A stretch of DNA of 64,000 bases from Nonomuraea rubra (lineage in GTDB: Bacteria > Actinomycetota > Actinomycetes > Streptosporangiales > Streptosporangiaceae). Where the stretch lies: assembly GCF_014207985.1 (NCBI RefSeq), contig NZ_JACHMI010000001.1, forward strand, positions 3,951,001-4,015,000, given 5' to 3'. The notes beneath the pieces were generated by a model that had not been told where the DNA came from, ran no database searches, and saw nothing but the letters and a program-made list of their open reading frames with translations. Positions 8,536 through 17,335 of the stretch are shown piece by piece; within the stretch, counting starts at the first letter, position 1, and every line of letters begins with the position of its first letter. The translations under genes were made by a program, and so were the position numbers.

Positions 8536-11087
8536 TGAAGGTCCCTCTTTCCTGGTTGCGGGAGTACGTCGATCTCCCGGCGGTCACCGCGCACGAGGTG
8601 GCCGACAAGCTGACCGCGGCCGGGCTCAAGCTCGAGTCGATCACCTCGCACGGCTACGACGTCAAGAACGTCGTGGTCGGCGAGGTGCTCGAGATCGAGG
8701 AGCTGACCGGGTTCAAGAAGCCGATCAGGCACTGCAAGGTCGAGGTGGGCGAGGCGACGCCGCGCGAGATCGTCTGCGGCGCGACGAACTTCGTCGCCGG
8801 CGACCGCGTGCCCGTCGTGCTGCCCGGCGGCGTGCTGCCCGGCGGGTTCGAGGTCGGGGCGCGCAAGACGTACGGGCGCATGTCCGAGGGCATGATCTGC
8901 TCCGAGCGCGAGCTGGGCCTGGGCGACGACCACAACGGCATCATGGTGCTGCCCGCGGGCACGCCGATCGGCACCGACGTGGTCGAGCTGCTCGGGCTGC
9001 GCGACGACGTGATCGAGCTGGAGATCACGCCCGACATCGGCTACGCCCTGTCGATCCGCGGCGTGGCGCGCGAGGCGGCGACCGCGTTCGGGGTGGACTT
9101 CCGCGACCCCGCCGACGTGGAGCTGCCCGCCGAGAGCGCGCCCGCCTGGCCGGCCTCGATCGCCGACCCGACGGCGTGCGACCGGTTCGTGCTGCGCGAG
9201 GTGAGCGGCTTCGACCCGGACGCCCAGAGCCCGCTCTGGATGCGCGTACGCCTCACGCGGGCCGGCATGCGCCCGGTGTCGCTGGCGGTCGACATCACCA
9301 ACTACCTGATGCTGGAGCTGGGGCAGCCGCTGCACGCGTTCGACCGGGGCAAGCTGCGCGGCGAGATCGTCGTGCGCAGGGCCGCGGCCGGCGAGCGGCT
9401 GGAGACGCTCGACCACGTGGTGCGCGAGCTCAACCCCGACGACATCCTCATCACCGACCAGTCGGGGCCGATCTCGATGGCCGGCACGATGGGCGGGCTG
9501 GAGACCGAGATCTCCGGCGTCTCCACCGACATCGTCATCGAGGCCGCGCACTTCTCCGCGACCGGCATCTCCCGCGAGTCGCGCAGGCACGGGCTCGTGT
9601 CCGAGGCGTCCAAACGGTTCGAGCGCGGCGTCGACCGCGAGCTGCCGCTCGTCGCCTCGTGGCGCGCCGTGCAGCTGCTGGCCGAGCTGGGCGGCGCGAC
9701 CGTGCAGCCCGGCGTCACGCACGCCGAGGTCGAGGTCGAGCCCGCGCGCATCGCGATCCCGTCCGGCTACCCGAGCCGGGTCGCCGGGGTCGAGTACTCC
9801 AAGGACACCGTCGTCGCCCGGCTGGAGCAGGTCGGCTGCGTGGTGACCGACGGCGACGACCCCGCCGTGCGCAAGGGCGGCGTGGCCCCCACCGGGGTCG
9901 TGACCGGCGGCGCGCTGGCGGCCAAGCTGGCCGTCACCGGCGACGACATGATCACCGTGACGCCGCCGTCCTGGCGGCCCGACCTCACCGACCCCAACGA
10001 CCTGGCCGAGGAGGTCATCCGGCTGGAGGGCTACGAGAACCTCCCGTCGGTGCTGCCCTCCGCCCCGGCCGGCGCCGGTCTCACCGAGGGCCAGCGGCTG
10101 CGCAGGCGGGTCGGCAGGGCGCTGGCCGAGGGCGGCTACGTCGAGGTGCTCAGCTACCCGTTCATCAGCGGCGACGACTTCGACCGGCTGCTGCTGCCCG
10201 GCGACGACGCCCGGCGCGCGGCAGTCCGGCTGGCCAACCCGCTGTCCGAGGACGAGCCGCTGATGCGCACCACGCTGCTGCCAGGGCTGCTCAAGACGCT
10301 CGTACGCAACGCCGGGCGCGGCTTCACCGACGTGGCGCTGTTCGAGACAGGCTCGGTCTACCGGCCCCGCCCGAGCGCGCCGGAGTCGGCGCCCGTGCTC
10401 GGCGTCGAGCGGCGGCCCACCGCCGAGGAGGTCGCCTCCATCGAGGCGGCCCTGCCCGACCAGCCGCTGCGGGTCGCGGTGGTGCTGGCCGGCGAGTTCG
10501 AGCGGTCCGGTTGGTGGGGCGGCGGGCGTGCGGCCTCCTGGGCCGACGCGGTGCAGGCCGCCCGGCTGGTGGCGGCCGAGGCGCGGGTGGAGCTGTCCAT
10601 CAGCGCCGACCAGCACGAGCCCTGGCACCCCGGCCGGTGCGCCGCCCTGTACGTGGGCGACACGCTGGTGGGGCATGCCGGGGAGTTGCACCCGCGGGTG
10701 ATCGAGGCGTACGGGCTGCCTCCTCGTACGGCGGCGATGGAGCTGGAGCTGTCGCGGCTGGAGGCCGTCATGCCGGGGCCGGTGCAGACGCCGTCGGTGT
10801 CCGCGTACCCGGTGGCCACGCAGGACGTCGCGCTGATCGTGCCCGACTTCACGCCGGTGGCCGATGTGGAGGCCGCGCTGCGCGACGGGGCGGGGGACCT
10901 GCTGGAGTCGATCCGGCTGTTCGATGTCTACGCCGGGGAGCAGGTGGGCGAGGGGAACAAGTCGCTCGCCTACTCGATGCGGTTCCGGGCCGCCGACCGG
11001 ACGCTGACCGTGGAGGAGACCACGGCGGCGCGGGACGCGGCGGTGGCGATGGCGGCGGATCGCGTGGGGGCTCAGCTTCGCGGGTGA
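8535..11087 (+). CDS. pheT: Phenylalanyl-tRNA synthetase beta subunit
   Basis: Predicted 850 residues from ATG 8535. Domains in order: N-terminal [17 protein letters not shown]-fold tRNA-binding domain (about 40-150), B3/B4 editing region, B5, the catalytic-like core (FETGSVYRP...) and the C-terminal anticodon-binding FDX-ACB domain ([23 protein letters not shown]). It forms the alpha2-beta2 enzyme with PheS. A segment near residue 430-460 ([16 protein letters not shown]) looks longer than in typical homologues. A strong hairpin follows the stop. Confidence 0.95.
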
Positions 11088-11100
11088 CGCTGGTTGTCGT

Positions 11101-11132
11101 GGGGTCGGCATGGCGGATGCCGTGCCGGCCCC
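11101..11132 (+). terminator. Hairpin terminator after pheST
   Basis: The arm at 11101-11113 pairs with 11120-11132 over 13 positions, two of them G-U, with a 6-nt loop. Only TTCG follows, so there is no long T-tract. It lies between convergent pheT and the Uma2 gene. Confidence 0.55.
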
Positions 11133-11138
11133 TTCGCG

Positions 11139-11744
11139 TCACATGCGGTCGATCGTGGTGAGGTCGATGTCGACGTCGAAGGGGACGGTCAGCTTCAGCC
11201 TGTCGTGGTGAATCCCCGTGGGAACGTAACACTTCGTTGCGGGGTCGAGCTCATAGACATAGACGACCAGCTTGTCGGATTGGTCCTCGAAGCGCCAGAA
11301 GTGCGGAATGGCGGCGCGGGCATAGAGGCTTGGTTTGCGCTGGCGATCGCGGGTTTGCGATTCAGGCGAGACCACCTCGACAACCAGAGAGACATCGCGT
11401 GCCTCGAAAAAAGTCTGCCTTCTGCCTTCGACGGCGTCAGCCGCAACGACACAAAGGTCAGGCTCAGGACGCTGGTCTCTATCCAAGATGACGCTCATCT
11501 CCCGACGGACACGAAGGTTCGCTGGGGCGGCACGCCGCAGTTCGGCTTCGAGGAGAGAGACGGCGAGCATGTGGAAGTTGGCTTGCGGGCTCACGAAGAC
11601 CAAGCTTCCATCGATCAACTCTGTGTGCGCAGGCAAATCCGGAATGCGATCGAGATCTTCGGCGACGAAGCCCTGCGGCGGCGGAAAGACCCAGTCGGGG
11701 AGCGAGGAAGGCGTCATCTTTACGATCACCGCTTCGGCAGTCAT
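11139..11744 (-). CDS. Uma2-family (DUF820) putative PD-(D/E)XK endonuclease
   Basis: Predicted 201 residues. The Uma2 core is clear: an early HTELIDGSLVFVSP strand, LRVRREMSVILD, then RPEPDLCVV (Asp), LVVEVVSPES (Glu) and a Lys in RQRKPSLYA, giving a D-E...K nuclease-like set. Uma2 proteins occur in many copies in actinobacteria and cyanobacteria; their target is not established. The gene is convergent with pheT and its base composition is slightly lower in GC than its neighbours, consistent with an accessory gene. Confidence 0.8.
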   Translation of the reverse strand: MTAEAVIVKMTPSSLPDWVFPPPQGFVAEDLDRIPDLPAHTELIDGSLVFVSPQANFHMLAVSLLEAELRRAAPANLRVRREMSVILDRDQRPEPDLCVVAADAVEGRRQTFFEARDVSLVVEVVSPESQTRDRQRKPSLYARAAIPHFWRFEDQSDKLVVYVYELDPATKCYVPTGIHHDRLKLTVPFDVDIDLTTIDRM

Positions 11745-11821
11745 GGTCCAACGCTACCAATCTATTGTGCTCACGCCTTGTGAACGTCAAGACACGGATG
11801 GGGAGATAAGAGGGTCGCTCT

Positions 11822-12055
11822 ATGACGCAGTTGCTCGTGTTCGGCGAGAAAGACGACGCCGAGGAGGTCGCGGAGACGCTCGGGGAGTGGTTTCCCGAGC
11901 TCGGGGTGCCGCGGGTGGTGCGGGAGACGCTGGCCGGGGAGGACGACGCCGAGGACGCGCAGTGGCTGGTCGTGGTCGAGGGGCTGGACGAGCAGGCGCT
12001 GGGCAAGGTGGATGAGCTGGTCGAGCGGTATGACGGGTGGCGTGAGGCGGGCTGA
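11822..12055 (+). CDS. Small acidic protein of unknown function
   Basis: Predicted 77 residues from ATG 11822, with a purine-rich GGGGAGATAAGAGGG upstream. It is strongly acidic, with many Glu/Asp, and begins MTQLLVFGEKDDAEEVAETL, suggesting a small alpha/beta fold. No recognised domain, signal peptide or membrane segment. It is 81 bp before and co-directional with the phosphoesterase gene, so they may share a transcript. Codon use looks like that of real genes here. Confidence 0.65.
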   Translation: MTQLLVFGEKDDAEEVAETLGEWFPELGVPRVVRETLAGEDDAEDAQWLVVVEGLDEQALGKVDELVERYDGWREAG

Positions 12056-12136
12056 GGCGGGTTGAGGCGGGCCGAGGGGTTCGCCGGGTAGCGAACACGG
12101 GCTCCGGGCGGGGCTCGGGCGCGGGAGAGTGGGGGC

Positions 12137-12880
12137 ATGCGAGTCGCCGTGCTTTCCGACATTCATGGGGTGCTGCCCGCGCTGGAGGCCGTGCTGGCCG
12201 AGCCGGAGGTGGCCGGGGCCGATCTGATCGTGCTGACCGGTGACATGGCCGCGGGGCCGATGCCGGTGGAGACGCTCGACCTGCTGGTCTCGCTGGGGGA
12301 GCGGGCCCTGTGGGTGAGCGGGAACGCCGACCGGGAGCTGGTGGAGGTGCTGGCGGGGAAGACCGGCCACCATGCCGTGTCCACGTGGGCGGCCGGGCGG
12401 TTGCGCCGGGATCAGGTCGAGTTGCTGGCCGGGTTGCCGGCGCGGCAGGTGCTGGAGCTGGGGCGGCTGGGGACGACCCTGTTCGTGCATGCGACGGCGC
12501 GCAGCGACGAGGAGGTGATCCTGGTCGACAGCTCGCTGGAGCGGTGGGGTGAGGTGCTGGCGGGAGAGAGCGCCGCGACCGTGGTGGTGGGGAACACGCA
12601 CATGCCGTTCGTACGGCTGGTCGATCGGGTGCGGGTGGTGAATCCCGGGTCCGTGGGGATGCCGTACGGGACGTACGGGGCGCACTGGGCGTTGCTCGAC
12701 GGGGAGAGCGGCGCGGTGACGTTGCGGTGCACGCCGCTCGACGCCCGTCGGGTGGGGGAGCGGCTGCGGGCCGGGAGCGGGTTCGACGGGATCGAGGAGT
12801 GGGTGGGGGAATACGTGACCAGCGTGTACTCCGATGCCGAGGCGTTGCGGGTGTTCGCCGGGGCGGAGGGGAGGGGCTGA
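12137..12880 (+). CDS. YfcE/MJ0936-like metallophosphoesterase
   Basis: Predicted 247 residues. Calcineurin-like motifs occur in order: SDIHG (metal Asp and His), LTGDMAAG, SGNADRE and VVVGNTHMPFVR. The last is normally GHTH, so Asn replaces the first His. It ends with the common VNPGSVGMPYG. It should be a soluble, metal-dependent phosphodiesterase or phosphatase; the substrate is unknown. It is convergent with the MFS gene across a 68-bp GC-rich gap. Confidence 0.85.
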   Translation: MRVAVLSDIHGVLPALEAVLAEPEVAGADLIVLTGDMAAGPMPVETLDLLVSLGERALWVSGNADRELVEVLAGKTGHHAVSTWAAGRLRRDQVELLAGLPARQVLELGRLGTTLFVHATARSDEEVILVDSSLERWGEVLAGESAATVVVGNTHMPFVRLVDRVRVVNPGSVGMPYGTYGAHWALLDGESGAVTLRCTPLDARRVGERLRAGSGFDGIEEWVGEYVTSVYSDAEALRVFAGAEGRG

Positions 12881-12892
12881 GAGGGCGCCGCC

Positions 12893-12922
12893 GGGCGGCG
12901 GCCTCGCGTCCTGCCGCCGCCC
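12893..12922. terminator. GC hairpin between convergent genes
   Basis: GGGCGGCGG (12893-12901) pairs with CCGCCGCCC (12914-12922) across 12 nt, without a T-tract. It may stop transcription from either side. Confidence 0.35.
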
Positions 12923-12948
12923 CTGCCGCCCGTCGGCGGGCGCCGCCG

Positions 12949-14280
12949 TCAGGTGGTGGCCTTCGCCCCCGCCTCGGTGGCCTCTGTTGCTGCGGCGGCT
13001 TCCCGGCGGGCCTTCTCCCGCAGGGCGTGCTCGTCCGTCCTGGCGTCGTAGCGCCGGAACTTCGGCAGCGCGGCGGCCAGGCCCGCGACGGCGGCGACGC
13101 ACAGGATGCCGCCGCTGGTGAGGGAGAAGCGGGTGCCGCCGAAGTTCGCCATCAGGCTGGCCCTGGCGTTGCCGAGCATCGGGCCGCTGGCGTAGGAGAG
13201 CAGCTCGATGCCGGCCAGGCGGCCGCGGTACTCCGGCGGGATCGTCTGGTTCCACATCGTCATGCGGAAGATGCCGCTGATCATGTCGGCGGCGCCCGCG
13301 AGGGCGATGCAGACGAAGACCAGCCAGACGTTCGGGGCCAGGCCGGTGAGGGCCACCGCCGCGCCCCAGAGCACGGCCGCGACGATCACGCCGAGCCCCT
13401 GGCGCTGCACGCGGGCCGTCCAGCCGCCGGTGAGCGAGGCGATCAGGGCGCCGACGGCGGCGGCCGAGTAGAGCAGCCCGAGCGCCTGCGGCGCGCGCAG
13501 CTCGTCGGCCAGGAACGGGAACAGCGACGTGGCCATCGCGAACACCATGGCCGCGATGTCCACCAGGTACGTGCCCATCAGGTCCTTGCGGCTCACCGCG
13601 TACCGCACGCCCTCGACCAGCGACCGCAGCGACGCGGGCGCGGCGTCCTCGGCGGGCGGGATCGACCGGACGCGCCAGAGCAGGGCGAACGACACTACGA
13701 ACGTCAGCGTGTCCACGGCGTACGCGGCGGCCGTGCTCCACGTGACGAGCAGGCCGCCGAGCGCCGGGGCGACGATGGCGCCGAAGTTCCAGCGCAGGCT
13801 CGACAGTACGGCGGCCGCGGCCTGCTGGTCGTGCTTGACCACCTGCTGGATCACGGCTTCCAGGCTCGGCCGTTGCAGGGAGGCCAGGCCGGTGGAGAGG
13901 GCGCCGACCACGTACAGGACCCAGACCTGCGGGCTCGGCAGCAGCGCGTTGATCAGCAGAGCCGCGGAGGTCACCAGCAGGCCCAGCTCGCTCAGGACGA
14001 TGATCTTGCGGCGGTCGAGCGCGTCGGCGATGGCGCCGCCCCACAGGCCGCACACCACCATCGGCACGAACTCCGCGAGGCTCACCAGGCCGACCGCCAG
14101 GTAGGAGTCCGTCAGCTCCTTCATCTGGTACGGCACCGCGACCATCGTGATCATCGTGCCGAACATCGTGATGACACCGGACCCGAAGAGCAGCCGGTAG
14201 TCGCGGGAATCGCGCAGCGGGCTCAGATCCAGCGAAAGCTGACGGAGAAGGCGTTTCACGGCAGGTAGCACGAGGTGCAA
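12949..14280 (-). CDS. MFS transporter of the EntS/MFS_3 type
   Basis: Predicted 443 residues with about 12 membrane helices. The N-terminal block LRDSRDYRLLFGSGVITMFG and the loop GGAIADALDRRKIIVLSELG (motif A-like) are typical of the enterobactin-exporter-like MFS_3 group. The C-terminus is a charged cytoplasmic tail rich in Ala/Glu/Lys. It probably exports a siderophore, drug or small metabolite; the substrate cannot be read. There is no regulator beside it. Confidence 0.85.
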   Translation of the reverse strand: MHLVLPAVKRLLRQLSLDLSPLRDSRDYRLLFGSGVITMFGTMITMVAVPYQMKELTDSYLAVGLVSLAEFVPMVVCGLWGGAIADALDRRKIIVLSELGLLVTSAALLINALLPSPQVWVLYVVGALSTGLASLQRPSLEAVIQQVVKHDQQAAAAVLSSLRWNFGAIVAPALGGLLVTWSTAAAYAVDTLTFVVSFALLWRVRSIPPAEDAAPASLRSLVEGVRYAVSRKDLMGTYLVDIAAMVFAMATSLFPFLADELRAPQALGLLYSAAAVGALIASLTGGWTARVQRQGLGVIVAAVLWGAAVALTGLAPNVWLVFVCIALAGAADMISGIFRMTMWNQTIPPEYRGRLAGIELLSYASGPMLGNARASLMANFGGTRFSLTSGGILCVAAVAGLAAALPKFRRYDARTDEHALREKARREAAAATEATEAGAKATT

Positions 14281-14332
14281 TTGTCGGTCAGCCGCCGACC
14301 GTTGGGCAAATCGTTTTCGCCGGGCACGGGAA

Positions 14333-14360
14333 AGGGCCCTCCGGGGGTCCGGAGGGCCCT
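14333..14360 (-). terminator. Terminator after the NTF2-like gene
   Basis: A perfect 12-bp stem, AGGGCCCTCCGG (14333-14344) with CCGGAGGGCCCT (14349-14360), has a 4-nt loop. On the minus strand it is followed by TTCCC and ends the 15174-14375 transcript. Confidence 0.75.
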
Positions 14361-14374
14361 GCGCGAGCCGGGGT

Positions 14375-14728
14375 TCAGGCGGCCGGGACCTGGTCCAGGA
14401 AGCCGAGGACCTTGCTGATCCTGCCGTCCTCCGCCAGCTCGACCACGTCGAACCCGACCGCGACCGGCTCCCCGCCCTCCGGCCCCAGGTGCCAGGTGAA
14501 GCGGGCGGTGTGGTGGTGGGCGTCGTACAGGTCGCCGGGGCTGAAGACCAGGCCGGGGAACATGCCCTGCGCGCCCTCGATCACCGCGGCGATCCCGGCG
14601 TGGCCGGCGACGTCGGCGAGCGGGTCGGTGTAGGTGGCGTCCTCGGTCCACAGCTCGGCCACGGCCTTGGCGCGGGCCTCGGGGTCGGTCTCGTTCCAGC
14701 AGGCGACGTAGCGGTCGATGAGGTTCAT
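14375..14728 (-). CDS. SnoaL/NTF2-like small cone-fold protein
   Basis: Predicted 117 residues, complete for the family. It begins MNLIDRYVACWNETDPEARA, with WTEDATYTDPLADVAGHAGI and an alternating-strand C-terminus, as in SnoaL-like proteins. Members bind or transform small hydrophobic molecules; many have no assigned reaction. It lies 38 bp after the four-helix membrane protein gene and ends at a strong terminator, so the two are probably one transcript. Confidence 0.8.
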   Translation of the reverse strand: MNLIDRYVACWNETDPEARAKAVAELWTEDATYTDPLADVAGHAGIAAVIEGAQGMFPGLVFSPGDLYDAHHHTARFTWHLGPEGGEPVAVGFDVVELAEDGRISKVLGFLDQVPAA

Positions 14729-14766
14729 GAGTCTCGTCTCCGTGATGTCAGGGGTGTGTGGGGGTG

Positions 14767-15174
14767 TCAGCTGGTGCGGGTCTTGCGCAGGCCGGTGATC
14801 TGGAGCTCGGCGAAGCCGGCGACCACCAGGGCCTGGGCGATGGCCCAGATCGCGCCGATCGTGGTGAAGCCCGCCGCGCCGGTGACGACGGCGGCGATGC
14901 TGGCCAGGGTCCAGATGATGTTCACGGCGATGACGGCCTTGGTGGCGGCGGGGCTGATGTCGCGGCGGGTGGCCAGGAAGCCGACGGCGGCGCCGTACAC
15001 GAGGAGGAAGACGCCGATGCCGCGCAGCAGGCCGGCGTCCGGGCCGAGCAGGGTGCCGACCGGGCCGGCGAAGGCGAGGTAGACCAGTCCGTTGCCGCCC
15101 GTGACGACGGCGTCCGCGGCCAGGGCGAGGCGCAGGAACTTCATCCGGTCGGTGGTGACGGGTACGGCGGTCAT
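14767..15174 (-). CDS. Four-helix membrane protein of unknown function
   Basis: Predicted 135 residues from ATG 15174, which follows GAAGGAG on the minus strand; a longer in-frame ATG at 15339 adds a non-conserved leader. Four hydrophobic segments follow a short hydrophilic N-terminus (ALAADAVVTGGNGLVYLAF, GIGVFLLVYGAAVGFLA, AVIAVNIIWTLASIAAVV, AIWAIAQALVVAGFAEL). No catalytic motif is seen. It heads a likely two-gene unit with the NTF2-like gene. Confidence 0.75.
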   Translation of the reverse strand: MTAVPVTTDRMKFLRLALAADAVVTGGNGLVYLAFAGPVGTLLGPDAGLLRGIGVFLLVYGAAVGFLATRRDISPAATKAVIAVNIIWTLASIAAVVTGAAGFTTIGAIWAIAQALVVAGFAELQITGLRKTRTS

Positions 15175-15415
15175 ATCGGGCTCCTTCGGGAGTGGCCTTG
15201 TTCGTTCGGACACCTGAAAGATGTCAGGCCGGGGGTAGGAGCCGCGATTACGCGCCAGGTAATGCGGGGCGGTAAGGGCCGTTCGGAGCAGGGGGAACGC
15301 GGATTCTGTGAGGCCCGTCACAGGGCCGGAGCGGCGCATGAAACGCCGCTGCCCGCCGTCGCCGCCGATCGAGTGCGTCGGAGGCGGGGCGGGCAGTCAG
15401 GGAAGTGGCCGGCTG
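15175..15415 (-). promoter_or_regulatory. 241-bp control region with two inverted repeats
   Basis: No gene is seen here. ATTAC (15247-15251) and GTAAT (15259-15263) form an inverted repeat around GCGCCAG. CCTGA (15213-15217) and TCAGG (15224-15228) form a second one closer to the gene start. They may be operators for the membrane-protein transcript; no adjacent regulator is known. Confidence 0.35.
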
Positions 15416-17077
15416 TCAGGCGCCGAGGACCTCCCGGCGCAGGTGCGTCTTGAGGATCTTGCCGCCGGGGTTGCGGGGCAGCTCGCCCTCGCGGAACCAG
15501 ACGTGCACGGGGATCTTGAACTTGGCGATCCGCTCCGCCAGGAAGGACTGGAGCTCGCCTTCGGTGACGGTCCTGCCGGGGGCCAGCCGGATGACCGCCC
15601 CGACCTCCTCGCCCAGCTCGTCGTGCGGCACGCCGATGACGGCGGCGTCGTCCACGGCCGGATGCTCGAACAGGGCCGCCTCCACCTCGGCGCAGTAGAC
15701 GTTCTCGCCGCCCCTGATCACCATGTCCTTGGCGCGGTCCACGATGTAGACGAAGCCCTCGTCGTCGATCTTGGCCAGGTCGCCGGTGTGCAGCCAGCCG
15801 CCGACGAACGTCTGCGCGGTCGCCTCCGGCTTGTTCCAGTAGCCGAGGATGACGTTCGGGCCGCGTACGCACAGCTCGCCGACCTCGCCGGGCGCCAGCT
15901 CCTCGCCCATCGGGTCCACCACGCGCACGTCCACCACCGGCGACGGCAGGCCGATGCTGTCGGGCTTGGCCTGGTAGTCGGCGCCGCCGTTGCCGATGGC
16001 CAGGGCGGAGGTCTCGGTCATGCCGTAGCCGTTGGAGGGGGCGCGGTTGGGCAGGTTGGTGGTGATGCGCTCCAGCAGCTTGGGCGGGGCGGGGGCGCCG
16101 CCGTAGCCGAGGGTGGCCAGGGACGACAGGTCGTACTTGCCGAAGTCGGGGTGGGACATGAGCTGCCAGGCGTTGGTGGGCACGCCGATCATGGCGGTGA
16201 CGCGCTCCCGCTCGATGAGGCGCAGGGCCTGCTCGGGGTCCCACTTGTACATCAGCACCAGGCCGCCGCCGCTGAACATCGTCGTGGTCATGGCCGAGAA
16301 GCAGCCGGTGACGTGGAAGAGCGGGACGGTCAGGAGCGTGATCCTGCGGGTGCCGGCCGCCGCGCCGATGTCCTTGCCGGCCATGGCGACCGCGCGCATG
16401 AGGCCGTAGGCGACCGTCATGGGGGACTGGCCGATGTTGCGGTGGCTGCCCAGCGCGCCCTTGGGATTGCCGGTCGTGCCGGAGGTGTAGAAGATCGTGG
16501 CCGGGTCGTCCGAGGCCAGCTCGACGTCGGGCAGCTTCACGTCCGCCACGACCTCGCCCAGGACCTCGTCGAACGCGCGCGCCCCCGCCGGCACCTCGCC
16601 CCTGGTGACGATCATCGGCACGCCCGTCGAGGCCAGCCGGACGGCGCGCTCGCCGTCGGCGATCAGCACCTTGGCTCCGGAGTCGCGCACGCCGTAGGCC
16701 AGCTCGGCCTCCGTCCACCAGGCGTTGAGCGGTACGGCGATCGCCCCCGCCGCCAGCACGGCCGAGAACGCGACCACCCATTCGGGGTAGTTGCGCATCG
16801 CCACGGCCACCCGGTCGCCCTTGCCGACGCCGTACTCCTCGACCAGGCGGCCGGCGAGGGTGGCGGCGCGGCGGAAGTGCTCCTCGAACGTGATGTGCTC
16901 GTCCTCGTAGACCAGGAAGACCTTCTCGCCGTGGAACCTGCTCATCTCCAGCAGCGCGCGGAAGGTGGCGGGAGCGTGCTTCCACGTGCGTACGCCGGTG
17001 TCGCCGATCTCCTCGATCTCGAAGAGCTGGCCGGGGGCGGTGAGCTGGGCCTGGACCTGGGCGTGCGAAAGAGACAT
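15416..17077 (-). CDS. Fatty-acid/acyl-CoA synthetase (class I adenylate-forming)
   Basis: Predicted 553 residues. The ANL motifs are complete: the P-loop-like TIFYTSGTTGNPKGA, then GYGMTETSA, then WLHTGDLAKIDDEGFVYIVDRAKDMVIRG split over A7/A8, and the catalytic Lys in NPGGKILKTHLR. It activates a carboxylic acid with ATP and loads CoA; the chain length cannot be read. Cytoplasmic. The gene stands alone, preceded 45 bp upstream by a palindromic TetR-type site, so it is probably repressed by a lipid-responsive regulator encoded elsewhere. Confidence 0.9.
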   Translation of the reverse strand: MSLSHAQVQAQLTAPGQLFEIEEIGDTGVRTWKHAPATFRALLEMSRFHGEKVFLVYEDEHITFEEHFRRAATLAGRLVEEYGVGKGDRVAVAMRNYPEWVVAFSAVLAAGAIAVPLNAWWTEAELAYGVRDSGAKVLIADGERAVRLASTGVPMIVTRGEVPAGARAFDEVLGEVVADVKLPDVELASDDPATIFYTSGTTGNPKGALGSHRNIGQSPMTVAYGLMRAVAMAGKDIGAAAGTRRITLLTVPLFHVTGCFSAMTTTMFSGGGLVLMYKWDPEQALRLIERERVTAMIGVPTNAWQLMSHPDFGKYDLSSLATLGYGGAPAPPKLLERITTNLPNRAPSNGYGMTETSALAIGNGGADYQAKPDSIGLPSPVVDVRVVDPMGEELAPGEVGELCVRGPNVILGYWNKPEATAQTFVGGWLHTGDLAKIDDEGFVYIVDRAKDMVIRGGENVYCAEVEAALFEHPAVDDAAVIGVPHDELGEEVGAVIRLAPGRTVTEGELQSFLAERIAKFKIPVHVWFREGELPRNPGGKILKTHLRREVLGA

Positions 17078-17121
17078 ACGCAGAACTCCCGCAATGGACG
17101 ATTATTCCGGAGATTTCACAG

Positions 17122-17137
17122 TACCGACCGGTAGGTA
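17122..17137. promoter_or_regulatory. TetR-type palindromic operator candidate
   Basis: TACCGACCGGTAGGTA reads as an imperfect palindrome centred on ACCGGT (14 of 16 positions symmetric). It lies 45 bp upstream of the acyl-CoA synthetase start. Sites with an ACCG...CGGT core are typical of TetR-family regulators of fatty acid and sterol degradation genes in actinobacteria. Confidence 0.55.
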
Positions 17138-17175
17138 CGTCGCGCTAGACGGTCGATGCAGCACCCGGTGAACGT

Positions 17176-17204
17176 GAAAGTTTCATTGACCTTCCGATAG
17201 TTTC
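17176..17204. promoter_or_regulatory. Upstream pair of GAAA-N-TTTC boxes before the xylanase
   Basis: GAAAGTTTC at 17176-17184 and GATAGTTTC (one mismatch) at 17196-17204 begin 20 bp apart, about two helical turns, so both face the same side of the DNA. A third box lies at 17297-17309. Confidence 0.5.
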
Positions 17205-17245
17205 TGCCCGCCAACTGCTGCTTTAGCGCCACTGTGAGCTTGCCG

Positions 17246-17274
17246 TTGACCGTTCACCCGCATGTCAATACCGT
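17246..17274 (+). promoter_or_regulatory. Promoter of the xylanase gene
   Basis: -35 TTGACC (17246-17251) and -10 TACCGT (17269-17274) are separated by 17 bp. Transcription would begin near 17281, leaving a leader of about 55 nt that contains the 17297-17309 palindrome. Confidence 0.55.
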
Positions 17275-17296
17275 CTGCGATGCGGCCTGAACCAGG

Positions 17297-17309
17297 CCGA
17301 AACTTTCGG
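17297..17309. promoter_or_regulatory. Perfect palindrome downstream of the xylanase promoter
   Basis: CCGAAACTTTCGG has perfect 6-bp arms around one central base, with the same GAAA-N-TTTC core as the boxes at 17176 and 17196. It lies about 16-28 bases after the predicted transcription start, a roadblock or repression position. Confidence 0.6.
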
Positions 17310-17335
17310 AATCGAGTGCCTGCCTCCGGAGGTAG

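Noticed and set aside
11139..11744. Uma2 gene as a transposase or part of a mobile element
   Set aside because: No terminal repeats, target duplication or recombinase lies around it; the fold is the Uma2/DUF820 nuclease type.
15308..17134. Open frame antisense to the acyl-CoA synthetase
   Set aside because: No motif; the minus-strand gene has all adenylation motifs.
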